DNA from: Apoderus coryli
Lineage: Eukaryota; Arthropoda; Insecta; Coleoptera; Attelabidae
Assembly: GCA_911728435.2 (NCBI GenBank)
Contig: OU452207.1
Location: forward strand, 12,318,182-12,382,181
Direction: 5' to 3'
Length of the DNA: 64,000 nucleotides
Made by a program: the position numbers and the translations under genes. Shown here in pieces: positions 22,101 to 32,539 of the stretch (its first letter is position 1; every line of letters begins with the position of its first letter). Below the pieces are notes generated by a model that ran no database searches, was not told the DNA's origin, and saw only the letters and a program-made list of their open reading frames with translations.

Positions 22101-24518
22101 CACAGTTAAATTCGGATTATACAAAATACAATAACATGCAGAAAAAAGTGAAAATGTACCAAAGCAAAAAGAGTCCAGTATTTTGGTTGGTGGTTGGTAG
22201 TTATTTAATAAGTTTTTATTGGTGTTTTGGTTAATTTTGGCAAATCTGAGTTAAACGGTGTGTTATTTATTAAAATAATTATCATCATTTGACACGACAT
22301 TATTGATGTCAACCTGCTTTTTTTTGAGGATAAATATAAAAAAATCGCGTCTAAAAACGTATTTTCAGCAAAAAAGTACTGCCAACTCTTAATAAGTCAT
22401 CCAGAATTAAAATCTGCATCGTTTCCAAGCAAAATGTATAGGGTGTTCCATTTTAGAAAATTACGTTACACTCATTTAACTGACGACAAATTTTGGTTAC
22501 GAATATTGAACACCCTTTATAAATTCATCTCCAAACTACAAAATTTTCTTCAGATTTACTATACACCAAAATGTTAATTTTTTACAGACTAAATTTTCAC
22601 AAATTGATTGATTTTCGAAAAAAGTATGAGATAAGCATAATACATTTTACACCACATCCCATTAGTTCTTAAAGGACTATCAGAATATCCTCTCTATGTT
22701 CTATTGAAAAAACTTTGACATGTATCTCTTTTTTGGGCCACCCTGTAGATTTTCGTTGATCTGCAGAATGTGACCGTGTTAGTTCTAGATACAACCCCAT
22801 TGCTGGGAAAATCAAATTTGATACAGTAAACTAACGCGTCTTGATAGACTCAGTCTGTATAAAGTACGGCCAATGTTTGGTTTGAATCGGGACTGACTGG
22901 CTGGCAATTCCATTAATGCCCCGGTTTCGGAAATGAGCCTTCACGTTATTGGCAGGGTAGTCACGTAAGTTCCCAGACTAACGCATTAACCGTAAAATAT
23001 TACATAGAGCGTAATTTATTTCAAACATTTTGACGAATAGTTATTGTTGGCGCACGCTATAGGTATGTATGTAGATCATTAAAATAGCATCAAAATATAT
23101 TACCTATTAACAATGGACGTATAAATATGCTTAACAATTATATCAACCATTCTGTTCTGATGAGTGTTGTTAAGCCTTCTATGAATTTCATAGTGTTTTA
23201 AAATACTTTTGCCCAACGGGGATGTGTTTAAGAGCGTCTTTAATTCAAAATCTTGAAAGTTTTCGGATAATATCGCCAAATCGAAACTTACGTCGTTCAA
23301 CTGTAACAGATTACTTTGCGTGTCTTGGAAGACGTCTTGCACAACAGAAGATATCGAAGAGTCTGTTTCTGACGGGTTCTGCGTAAAACAATTTTATAAA
23401 ATACACGAGAATATACTAATTTAATGATAATAACATTTTACACGTACTTCATGTTCGATCCATGCTTTTATTTTCTCTTCGAACTCTAGCCTTAAACCTA
23501 TTTGAGGGATCAGTTCTCTTATCAGTTCATGCCTGCCGTACAAAGCCTTCAAATTATCTATATTAATTTGGTTTTCTAAAAAATAATGGAAACACTTTTT
23601 AGTTTGCAGATTAAGCTTTTAGATATACACGGAAATTATTCCCGATTTTTATTTAGAACATTTGGGCCATGAAAGTATTGGTACCACCGCACAAATCACT
23701 CTATTTTGTAAAAAAAAACTTACAAATTTGGCAACAGGATAAAAAACATTGAATATGCATTCCACTCTAATAAACTTAATTAATCTAGCTACTCTATTAT
23801 TATTATAATTAAAATATCAATTTAAAAATCTTTATACCCTGTATATAATTGACATGTTTCACGAAACTGGCGTAAACGTTTTACTCTGGTACTTTTATGA
23901 TACTCAAAAGTATTAAATATTATGTCAGATATTTCATAAAATATCCTGGACATTAGATTCTATTATTATAGAAATAAGTTAGGTACTATATAAAAGTTAA
24001 AAAGCAGTTTCAATTATTACATAAAATATGGAGTGTGCTAGGTATTTCAAATAACTAATGTTGAGTCGCCCTGTACTTATGGTGCACCCGGTATCTATAA
24101 TTCAGACTATTTTTGAAATGTTTTAATCTGGACTTTTTTTAGTATTTTTGTTAGATTTCTCAATAACCAGTTCATTACATAGATTTGCCCTAGTATCTAC
24201 AACAAAATAGGTAGCTTTATTTTTTCTATGTATGACAGCAAGGTACATATTACGATTTAGAGAAACACAAGTAATAAAATAAATATAAAAAAGTTGCATT
24301 TGGGAAACAAATAAGCATAAAATCTTGTATGATGTGCGTACATAAATGGAGCTTTATTGGTCTCGTTACTATGGCAGATAAACGCTCAAAAAAGCTCTAC
24401 GTCAATATTAATTAATATTACATATTATAATAAATGTTTAATTATGTAGAGACGTACCTTCTAGCTTAGGAATTAACTCTTGCAATCCCCATGTTTTTAA
24501 TAACAACTGAATATCCAT
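19185..24518 (-). CDS. SAM-like domain protein of the CACTA-like element (8 exons, 545 aa)
   Basis: I assign eight exons: 24518-24458, 23575-23448, 23378-23104, 21462-21092, 21031-20847, 20119-19966, 19709-19579 and 19517-19185. All junctions have GT donors and AG acceptors, and all phases agree, giving one open frame of 545 residues. The first 63 residues (LLLKTWGLQELIPKLE; NLKALYGRHELIRELIPQIG) resemble a SAM-like helical domain. The middle has FPNEFIGTYYIPAV. The last exon has QPYLLFIGPSLFEVAQVFII and LNIKYPPESEHIYLIIQ. Similar uncharacterised proteins occur widely in animal repeats. The function is unknown, perhaps an accessory DNA-binding or regulatory partner of the transposase. Its frame is intact while its neighbour is broken. 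Confidence 0.65.
21497..22858. mobile_element. Long fold-back element in intron 3 of the SAM-like gene
   Basis: The ends are inverted copies. The left reads TACAGGGCGAGTCTAGCAAG and the right, reversed, TACAGACTGAGTCTATCAAG. The similarity continues inward for most of each half: CAAATTTGTG-type stretches, GATAGTCC near 21612 and 22680, and GGGTGTTC near 21830 and 22440. The arms are therefore roughly 600 bp each around a short centre near 22180. No coding frame was found. It resembles a fold-back type non-autonomous element. A target duplication could not be fixed. Confidence 0.6.
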
Positions 24519-24998
24519 GATATCTTCCAGCAGTTCCAATCAATAAATTAATAACTTGCAACTAACAGACACTATAATACTTTGTACCTACCCTAATTTA
24601 AAATCTGTTCGATGTGTATTGATCTGCCGCATGCCGCGACTTGCAAAACGGTTTGGCGCTATATTCTGTTATGAATACCATTAGGGGTGTCGCGACGTTG
24701 TCACATATTAACAGAAATAGAAAATGGGAAGAAAAATATAGGTATTTGTTTCATTGAACGTTTTTATTAAATATAGTATAGTATTATGTATATTATCTTC
24801 TAGGTCTTATTAGCTTATGTTTTAAAACCAACACATATTATGTGACAGTTACCTGATATTGATAACTAAGTACATAATATAATTTAAATGATTAGTCATA
24901 TTAATTCTGCACTATCACTCATTAAACTTTCTTTTTACAAAGCTAGGTACTACATTATGACATTTTACTGCGAGCAAAAACACTATCGAAAATTATTT
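24519..24998 (-). promoter_or_regulatory. Probable promoter side of the CACTA-like gene pair
   Basis: This is the region just upstream of the first exon of the SAM-like gene and must hold its promoter if the gene is expressed. AT-rich; no TATA box or initiator could be chosen with confidence. Confidence 0.3.
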
Positions 24999-25132
24999 CT
25001 AAGCAGCCTTAAAATAATACCTCATAATGAATTTTCATGTTTTAGTTCATTCATTCATTCATTCATTTCGTTTTCACTAAAACGAAATGTTTTTGTCATT
25101 CACTATGAGGTATTATTTTAAGGCTGCTTAGA
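24999..25132. mobile_element. Short hairpin MITE (134 bp)
   Basis: The left arm CTAAGCAGCCTTAAAATAAT is repeated inverted at the right end (TATTATTTTAAGGCTGCTTAG). The stem is about 33 bp with one or two mismatches (CCTCATAATGA against CCTCATAGTGA). The loop contains an ATTC microsatellite (CATTCATTCATTCATTC) and a smaller inverted repeat, ATTTCGTTTT/AAAACGAAAT. It has no coding capacity. Confidence 0.65.
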
Positions 25133-25893
25133 ATTTTTAGAATCAAGCAATAATTAACGGAGAAAAACTTAGTTTTAATGTGAATATTTTAATTTCATTT
25201 CTTTTGTACAACACCAAATCAAGAAACTGACGACACGAGTTAAGTGAAAAACAACCTTACACGTATGAAGAAAAAGCTGTGTAAGTACAAACATATTGCA
25301 ATTAACAAAAAACAACTATATAAAAGAATAAATTGTTTAGAAAAGATATGGCAATACTGCAAACCAACTGATAGATTCAAGAGCACCAATCTCTTGAATT
25401 ATGGAATTCTAGTGCAAGGTGGTTTTAAATTAAAAGAATCGACTTATTGTATTAAATCCATCTATTATCTTAGAATAAAAGCATCAAACTGTTGATGTAA
25501 ATCAATTGTGTTTTAAATAAAGAGTTTTTAGTACATGACTTAAGGAATCGAAATATTTCATTTAAAATTTTGACTAGCTTTATATTAAAACTTATAATTG
25601 AATGAATTGAAGCCACATAGACTTTTTGGAAAGCTTTATTCCCTTATTTTAAAAATCCGACAGTGTCTTGTGAGAAATCTATCTTTCTTTCACGCTGATG
25701 TCATATGATTTTGTTAATAATACACAAAACATTAATGTAAATAAATTTTCAAAGTAATGATAATTTTAATTAGATATCCTGATGTGTTTTGCATCAAGAC
25801 TATTTCTTTATCTAGAGTTAATAGTATTTTAATTGTAGATATTATTTTTAAAGTCATAGATTACTTTAATTTAAGACAAGAATTTTATCCGTG
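25133..25893. other. Right terminal region of the CACTA-like element
   Basis: AT-rich DNA leading to the right inverted end TTATCCGTG. A few TAATAC and TGTTTTG phrases recur, but no gene is supported. A possible 83-codon plus frame at 25244-25495 shows no recognisable motif and is not called. Confidence 0.4.
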
Positions 25894-25997
25894 TATAAAA
25901 ATTGATTGTAACAATATTTGATTTTATTCGAGAAGATTTTGCTGGAGTAACTTGTGTAAATAAAATGCCGATGCTTGTAAAGTAAAAAATAATGTAA

Positions 25998-26308
25998 CTA
26001 TAGAATTTGCTGAAACCTATTCCTGCGCATAGCATTCATTACAAGCGCATTTTGCAAGTCTTCATCAGTGCTCCATAATGTTCTAGCGCGGCTATGTTAA
26101 TAATATCCCGTAACAAGTAGTCTTGAAATGAAAACTTAAGTTCATCGACTGTTATATTGGGATTTGGTTTACCGAGAAAAATTGCATACTTCTGAGATTC
26201 GTCGCAAATACGCTGCAGTAAGTGATTATCAAAAAACTTTTTAAGTTGTTCGTGAGGTGTAAGGTCTTTACAAACTTCATAGTTCGGTGGCGGATATATC
26301 GGAATCAA
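25998..26308 (-). pseudogene. piggyBac transposase fragment, array unit 5
   Basis: A-type fragment with the shared frameshift. The unit's left half (14451-15238) is of B type and this right half is of A type, so unit 5 looks like a recombinant. It was then split by the CACTA-like insertion. Confidence 0.8.
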
Positions 26309-28041
26309 AGATGAACAATTCTGCCGTCATTAGCAAGAACGCCGTATCTACAGAGAAGTTAAAATGGGGTAAAACTTAATTTTAGTTTAATAGATTAGCT
26401 GTTGGTAAACATTTTTTCAAAGTGTGGTTTTCTTGCTTTATATATTATAAACTCAAATAATCCTACCTAACACAAAAAAGGTCGAAAAAATGATGAATGA
26501 TTCTAAGCATCAAATAAATAAATTACATCTACCTGCTTAGAACAAACGCAGTACTACTTTGTTTGCGTATATATACAGATTTTAATTTGTGTGTTGGGGT
26601 AATCTTACTCTAATTATAAAGTGGATGCTATGTTTTTGCTGTGAAGCGACCGACTACAATTTTGGTTTGCGTTTGATGGAATGGAAAAGTGGCTTAAATT
26701 TGGATTTTCTGTTATGATTTGAACCACTCAAGTCTACAAATAAATATTATCTAAAAGAAGTTTTCTGCAATAATTTCATTGTTTTATGCTCTACTTAAAA
26801 AATTACCTTTTATCCGTTATGGTAAGATTAATGTTGGTCAAAATACTGAATTCCTAATAGCAACTGACAACAGCGACGGTGACAAAAAATTGATTTCATA
26901 TAAATTTGGTTCTATATTAAAAGTATGGCTGTCACTGAATATTTAAATTTGTTTCTTAATATGTCGTTTGAGATAATTTTATGGGAGTTCAACTTGTTGA
27001 ATTGGAATGCTTAAGATTTTAAAATTATTGTAATATCGGGTAATCTTGGTTTGTATTTTTTCTGTTTGGTTGCAGTTTGATCGTTGTTTAATGGGAATAT
27101 GGAAAATGTGGCTTATGTTCAGTTTTGTTTCATTATTTGAAACTCTAAAGTAAAATAAAAATATATATACAAATATTACCTAAGAGAAGTTTTCTGCAAC
27201 AATTTCAATGTTTATGCAGGGGTCACGCTATATATTTTTAGATACACGAAAACTACAAGTTGTTTATGTGCAAAGTAATCTGTAACAATTTAAATGTTTT
27301 ATATTCTACAATATTCTAAAAGTTACCGGTGGCAAAAAAAATGGATTTCATATAAAAATCGATTGTAACAATATTTGATTTTATTCGAGAAGATTTTGCT
27401 GGAGTAACTTGTGTAAATAAAATGCCGATGCTTGTAAAGTAAAAAATAATGGAACTATAGAATTTGCTGAAACCTCCCAAGTAACATTTATTTAAGGAGG
27501 AAGACTTTAAAATTGCCTTAAGGTTATAAATGGGTAATGTGTGCCTTTTTCTTAAGCTTAAAAACTATACATAGGTAATATATTGTGCTTGTTGGTCTTA
27601 GAACTATGAAATCATACATACAGCTTGAAACATGTTTGAAAAACGTTAAATCAACTATATATATATGAGAAGTTTTAGGAGCTAGTAGTTCTAAAACCTT
27701 AAGGTTTTGAAATGGTTATAAATAAGGCATTTTTTGGTCACTTAAATGCCGAAATAAGACTTATAAGTTTTTTTTGCTGCTAGTTTAGAACCTAATTATA
27801 ACTTCGCATTTTTTGTGCCTTTAAGTCATTTAAACAACTTTTCCATAACCATGTAGCCCATTTTAAAACTGATTAAAGACTATTTAGTTGAAGCGATGCG
27901 TTATAGGTTACTAAATAAGCTTTCTGGCATAACTCAATACTACTTCCCTTATTTAAAATCTATTTGGTCACAAAAATTATCTTTTAGTCTCGTTTTCGCC
28001 TAGACAGAAGGTAACATCAACGTCTCCTGAATCTATACAGA

Positions 28042-28657
28042 ATGTCTCACGAAAAGCTAGTTCGTAGTGGAAATTTTAAAAGAAAGGTGCGACAGAACTT
28101 TCAACGAATTGCTAATGAGCAGGTTAATCAAATTTCAATTTTCAAAATATTTTAAATAAAAACAGTAATTTCGGGCTGCCTAAGGACCCTCGAACCTTAT
28201 TGGCTACACCGGATACAAAAATTGAAGTTGATGAAATTGCTGGAGGGAGGTACTGGCACAATGGTTTACAAAAATGTATTAAATAGTGTTACCAAAATAC
28301 AAAAACAAATTTAAATATTTCTATTAATAGATAAATATTGATGGTCTTCCGATTTTTAAATCTTCCAAGTTTGAATTTTGGCCTATTCTCTTTAACATAA
28401 ATGAACTAAATACTAAACCAATTGTGATTGGTTTGTATTATGGTAAAGGCAAGCCTAATGACATTAATGAATATTTGTCAAAATTTGTTGAAGAGCTTCT
28501 GGTAGTTCTGAAAGATGGCATCTGCATTGGAAAATATAAAGTAAATGTATCCCTTAAATGTTTTATATGTGATTCACCAGCAAGGGCATTTATTAAAGGT
28601 GAGAATGTTGGAAGCATACAAAAAATATATATATATAACATCCTACAGCTAATATGA
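28042..28657 (+). pseudogene. Transposase N-terminal fragments of the CCCAAGTAACA element
   Basis: The gene starts at the ATG at 28042 (MSHEKLVRSGNFKRKVRQNF). It continues after a gap with LPKDPRTLLATP and GGRYWHNGLQKCI (about 28170-28287), then NIDGLPIF, FWPILFNI, GLYYGKGKPNDINEYLSKFV and CFICDSPARAF (28336-28600). These motifs, in this order, occur in a large family of animal transposases related to plant CACTA proteins. The frame ends before the zinc-binding and later catalytic parts. Stops occur between blocks, so the product is not functional. The gaps may partly be introns. Confidence 0.6.
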
Positions 28658-28824
28658 AGTCCATTGAGGATCTTTTGTGTCGGTATATTATATACTTGCA
28701 TCAATTTTGTAACAAAGTTCAAAAAAGCAGTTAAATATTATCGCTCAAGCTTTCTTCATCTGAAAAACATAGTGTCTATTTGACATAAAGAGAACAAGTA
28801 GTTTTTTTTACATTCAATTTCAAT
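28658..28824. other. Junction between the two opposed gene fragments
   Basis: Short AT-rich stretch between the transposase remnant and the DUF4806-like exon, where the internal deletion probably lies. It has no further features. Confidence 0.35.
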
Positions 28825-29145
28825 TTACAGGTGTCGCAAATTGTTGAAATCTGCTGGATAGGAGGTAGGTTGGTAACTACCAACACTATCACTTTCTCCA
28901 TCCGTATCAGCAAGATCTTGCATTCTTTCTTGCTCCCCACAAGCATCCTTGTACGAAGAAAACATTCTTTTAACTGTGCAGGTATATGTTTTCCAACCTT
29001 TGCCAGGTACAGATAATTCGTCATGGACTTTTCCGGCTTCAGATCTTGGAGGCCATGATAATATTCCCCTATATTCCCACATGCTTGGAATAAGTGAGAG
29101 ACAGATTTTGCCCTCTTCAATGGTTTGTACCACTTTGAAAGGCAT
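28825..29145 (-). CDS. Small protein gene, DUF4806-like N-terminal exon
   Basis: An exon begins after a long T-run and CAAG acceptor at about 29148. Its ATG is at 29145: MPFKVVQTIEEGKICLSLIP, then WEYRGILSWPP and GWKTYTCTVKR, followed by a Ser/Asp-rich tail. The aromatic-rich start (KVVQ, SMWEY, WPP) is like that of DUF4806-type proteins often found next to insect transposases. A possible donor CACCT/GTAAAT lies at 28830. No downstream exon was found, and the region beyond carries the opposite-strand transposase. The role is unknown, and the exon may be left over after the deletion. Confidence 0.45.
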   Translation of the reverse strand: MPFKVVQTIEEGKICLSLIPSMWEYRGILSWPPRSEAGKVHDELSVPGKGWKTYTCTVKRMFSSYKDACGEQERMQDLADTDGESDSVGSYQPTSYPADFNNLRHL

Positions 29146-30619
29146 ATCTTGAAAAAAAAAAAAACAACAAAATATAAAATTCGCGCATAGAAATTGAATG
29201 CACAGTATTATCAAATTTTATTGTACCTATTTATGAAATACCTACAAAAGTTTGATTTTTTGTTGTTTGAACATTTTAAAAATACGTTTAACATTCCTGA
29301 AATACAAATACAAGAAAAATCCCGTTTAGTAAAAACTAAAAACGAACTATAAAAATTAATTCTTTATTAGATATTATTAGCGTTCAATTTGCATTTATTT
29401 GGCACAAACCAATCCCTAATGTCAACTTATTAGAACAAGAAAACTAGGAACATTTTCAGCTTATCAGCGATTATTACTTTGTACTTACCGTTTCAATTAA
29501 AAGACACACTGTATAATAAATATGAATAAAAGCTGGCACGTGATCACAACTACACCTCCAAAACAATACTAAACAGGTCGTTAGAAAGTTGCGATGGTGC
29601 CACTTTTAAGCTTGAGTTGTATAAAGGCAATTATTTGTTCTGAAAAGTGTTATTTAGCATTATTTAGGTTACGAATTTGATCTTAAGGTTAAATTTTAGC
29701 ATATTTTCAGACTTTCAAGCAACTTAGGTTATATTTTGGTTATTTCAAAAGCTTATAAGCATTTGTTTCCTATCGGCCATTTTAAGATTATGACATAATT
29801 AAATAACAAAATATTTTTGAAAATATAGGTAATTCTGCTTAGTTTTAGGTTCGGGAAACACATTTTTTCATAATTTTATATTCATAGGTTTCCATATATT
29901 AGAATTTCGACTACTTTTAAAAACAAAATATTTCCCTTGTATTTTAAATATAACTAAAAAAAATATTAATATTAATAATATCGATAGCCCATGAATTTTA
30001 TGCTACTTTTATATAATATTTTGACAGTAAAATAGAAGGTGCATTAAAATCAGCAATTTGTGTCCGCTATTTCATGCAGTTTTATATCACGTATATTAAA
30101 TGATAAATAATTATCATAATTTACCATTACAATATTACCTACCAAGGAGTTATTTAACTAGAAATAATACCGTATATTAACCAACTAATCCAAAAATTAG
30201 AAGCAGTCTGTAATATATTTTACTTAATAGTTTTAAGACTGCTTTCCGCAGATCAACTATTTACTAATAGGTTGTAGTTGATAATTCGCAAGGAGCTAGT
30301 TAGAACCTTTTAGTGGCTAAATTAGAACTTTAAACCTGTGATTCATGGGTTATAATTCAGTTATATATTGGCTAGTAAGGATATATAAAGGTTATATTAT
30401 AGCTGCACAAATATTCAATATTTAACCTTAAGGTTCTGAAATGTCGACAACTTTTAGGTTCGCAGGAGGTTCTGTAGCGTGGGCCCTTTTGGTCACCAGG
30501 AGTTTGTGTAGCCGGCTAGAGGAGGTTGTTTTATACCTAATGGCATATGTAAACAAAATCCATAAAGTGGTTCTAGAACCAATATACAACCTTCCTAGAA
30601 CTATATTTTGTTACTTGGG
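29146..30619. other. Right non-coding part of the CCCAAGTAACA element
   Basis: AT-rich DNA with scattered TTAGGTT and AACCTTAAGG words toward the right end and no supported frame. It probably contains the promoter of the minus-strand gene and the subterminal binding sites of the element. Confidence 0.4.
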
Positions 30620-30621
30620 CT

Positions 30622-30911
30622 ATTCCTGCGCATAGCATTCATTACAAGCGCATTTTGCAAGTCTTCATCAGTGCTCCATAATGTTCTAGCGCGGTTATGT
30701 TAGTTATATCCCATAACAAGTAGTATTGAAATGAAAACTTAAGTTCATCGACTGTTATATTGGGATTTGGTTTACCGAGAAAAATTGCATACTTCTGAGA
30801 TTCGTCGCAAATACGCTGCAGTAAGTGATTATCAATAAACTTTTTAAATTGTTCGTGAGATGTAAGGTCTTTACAAACTTCATAGTTCGGTGGCGGAAAT
30901 TGTGGAATCAA
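30622..30911 (-). pseudogene. piggyBac transposase fragment, array unit 6
   Basis: B-type fragment (TNITALEHYG, KKFIDN) with the shared frameshift. Its last few codons (27455-27475) were separated from it by the insertion at 27476-30619. It matches unit 2 but lacks that copy's 60-bp deletion. Confidence 0.75.
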
Positions 30912-31160
30912 AGATGAACAATTCTGTCGTCATTAGCAAGAACGCCGTATCTACAGATAAGTTAAAATGGGGTAAAACTTAATTTTAGTTTAATAGATTA
31001 GCTGTTGGTAAACATTTTTTCAAAGTGTGTTTTTTTTTGCTTTGTATATTATAAACTCAAATAATCCTACCTAACACAAAAAAGGTGGAAAAAATTATAT
31101 CATTATTCTAAGCATCAAATAAATTACATCTACCTGCTTAGAACAAACGCAGTGCTGCTT

Positions 31161-32075
31161 TGTTTGCGTATATATACCGATTTTAATTTGTGTGTTGGGG
31201 TAATCTTACTCTAATTATAAAGTGGATGCTATGTTTTTGCTGTGAATGGACCGACTACAATCTTGGTTTGCGTTTGATGGAATGGGAAAGTGGCTTAAAT
31301 TTGGACTTTCTGTTATGATTTGAAACACTGAAGTCTACAAATATTTTCTAAAAGAAGTTTTCTGCAATAATTTCATTGTTTTATGCTCTACATAAAAAAT
31401 TACCTTTTATCCGTTATGGTAAGATTAATATAGTTGGTCAAAATACTGAATTACTAATAGCAACTGACAACAGCGACAGTGACAAAAAATTGATTTCATG
31501 TAAATTTGTTTCTTAATATGTCGTTTGAGAAAATTTTATGGGAGTTCAACTTGTTGAACTGGAATGCTTAAGATTTTAAAATTATTGTAATATCGGGTAA
31601 TCTTGGTTTGTATTTTTATCTGTTTGGTTTCAGTTTGATCGTTGTTTAATGGGATATGGAAAATGTTGCTTATGTTCGGTTTTGTTTCATGATTTGAAAC
31701 TCTAAAATAAAATAAAAATATATATACAAATATTACCTAAGAGAAGTTTTCTGTAACAATGTCAATGTTTTATGCGAGGGTCACGGTATTTATTTTTAGA
31801 GACAAGAAATAATCTGTGACAATTTAAATGTTTTATATTCTACTAAAATAGTTACCTTTATCCGTTTTTTTAAGAATAATACGTTGAGCAAAATATTGGG
31901 TTATTAAAAGTAACTAACAACAGCAACGCAAACAAAAAAAAATTGATTTGATATAAAATTTGGCTGTAACTAAATATTTGATTTTATTCTTCCTGCCGAT
32001 GTGTTTGAGAAAATTTTGCTGGAGTAACTTGTTTAAATAAGTGGCTTAAGTAAAAAAAAAAATATATACAAATAT
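31161..32075. repeat. Truncated last array unit (C type)
   Basis: The unit starts with the usual anchor and follows the C-type unit at 8041 for about 900 bp, then loses similarity near 32075 before any piggyBac fragment. Confidence 0.75.
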
Positions 32076-32369
32076 TAACTTTCTCACACCCATCGTTCCG
32101 ATATTCAGTAAAGAAAATTGAAACACCTTTTATTATTTAATTATCATCATAAGTAATACAAAAAAAGTGGCAAAAAAATTTTTTTTTTTTTTCATTTTAT
32201 TTAAAAAAAAAAAACAGGTATCATATGTGATACAGTGGGTTTCAAACATTACAAAAACTAACAAACAACTTTAGTTAAAATGACAATATAAAGTAAAAAA
32301 CGAAAGCAAAACCTGTCCTAAGTTCGCACGAAACATGAAATTGACATATGTCAACATTTTGCAGCCGGG
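32076..32369. other. Unassigned flank with T-run, possible LINE 3' end
   Basis: After the array comes unique AT-rich DNA, then T and A runs at 32178-32215 followed by CAGGTATCATATGTGATACA. A T-run before such a sequence could be the poly(A) tail and 3' end of a 5'-truncated minus-strand LINE, but no coding part remains. Confidence 0.3.
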
Positions 32370-32415
32370 AATTTTGTTTGTACAACACAAGTTTTTAATA
32401 AAAAATATTTATTTA

Positions 32416-32506
32416 ATTTGAAAAAATAGTCCATTCTTAAGTGGAGTTGCAATTTTAGTGTTTAAATGAATTAAAGATTCGACTTTCATTCAAACACTAA
32501 AATATT
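32416..32506. repeat. Extra diverged Penelope end segment
   Basis: TTGAAAAAATAGTCCATTCT followed by a stem-loop (ATTTTAGTGTTT against AAACACTAAAAT). The start resembles TTGAAAAAATAGTCCATATT at 32508, so this is a diverged repeat of the element's tail. Confidence 0.5.
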
Positions 32507-32539
32507 TATTGAAAAAATAGTCCATATTTCTAGAGGAGT

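Larger units (their letters stand above)
15239..25893 (-). mobile_element. CACTA-like DNA transposon with two genes (10.7 kb)
   Basis: Inside array unit 5 the phrase TTTCATATAAAAATTG is split. After TTTCATA comes CACGGAAAAAAG, and 10.65 kb later TTATCCGTG precedes TATAAAAATTG. The element therefore has short inverted ends CACGGAWAAAA and a TA duplication (15237-15238, 25894-25895). Ends starting CAC, a 2-bp duplication, subterminal repeats and a two-gene layout fit the CACTA/EnSpm group. The interior carries an intact SAM-like gene and a broken C2H2 transposase gene, both on the minus strand, plus a fold-back element in an intron. The superfamily assignment is an inference. Confidence 0.75.
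27476..30619. mobile_element. DNA transposon with CCCAAGTAACA ends, internally deleted
   Basis: The array phrase AAACCTATTCCTG is split after AAACCT by a 3144-bp element with inverted ends CCCAAGTAACA at both sides. CT is duplicated (27474-27475 and 30620-30621), and the empty site is present in other units. Near the ends the palindromic word AACCTTAAGGTT or its halves recurs (about 27525, 27695 and 30425). The interior has the 5' part of a transposase gene on the plus strand and a small gene on the minus strand. The transposase resembles animal CACTA/Transposase_21-like proteins, but the ends do not start CAC, so the superfamily is left open. Confidence 0.75.
5201..32075. repeat. Tandem array of 1.4-1.8 kb units, opened by three transposons
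   Basis: Seven units share the same anchor sequences, for example TTTGTTTGCGTATA at the start and GGATGCTATGTTTT soon after. They start near 5201, 6651, 8041, 9845, 14451, 26571 and 31161. After removal of the inserted elements their lengths are about 1.45, 1.39, 1.80, 1.45, 1.46, 1.44 and 0.92 kb. Each unit holds two or three diverged sub-units of roughly 0.5 kb plus one antisense piggyBac fragment. Diagnostic differences group the units as A, B, C, A, B/A hybrid, B, C, a higher-order repeat of about 4.6 kb. The last unit is truncated near 32075. No unit carries an intact gene. Confidence 0.85.

Noticed and set aside
24888..25121. 77-codon plus-strand frame
   Set aside because: It runs through both arms and the microsatellite loop of the hairpin element and has no protein features.
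6088..30911. Repeated 89-codon frame as a conserved small host gene family
   Set aside because: No ATG start, a shared frameshift into piggyBac motifs and strict co-repetition with non-coding DNA show that it is a fossil transposase piece.
5201..32075. CRISPR-like or bacterial repeat array
   Set aside because: Units are over 1 kb with no short spacer pattern, and the DNA is eukaryotic by its introns and elements.
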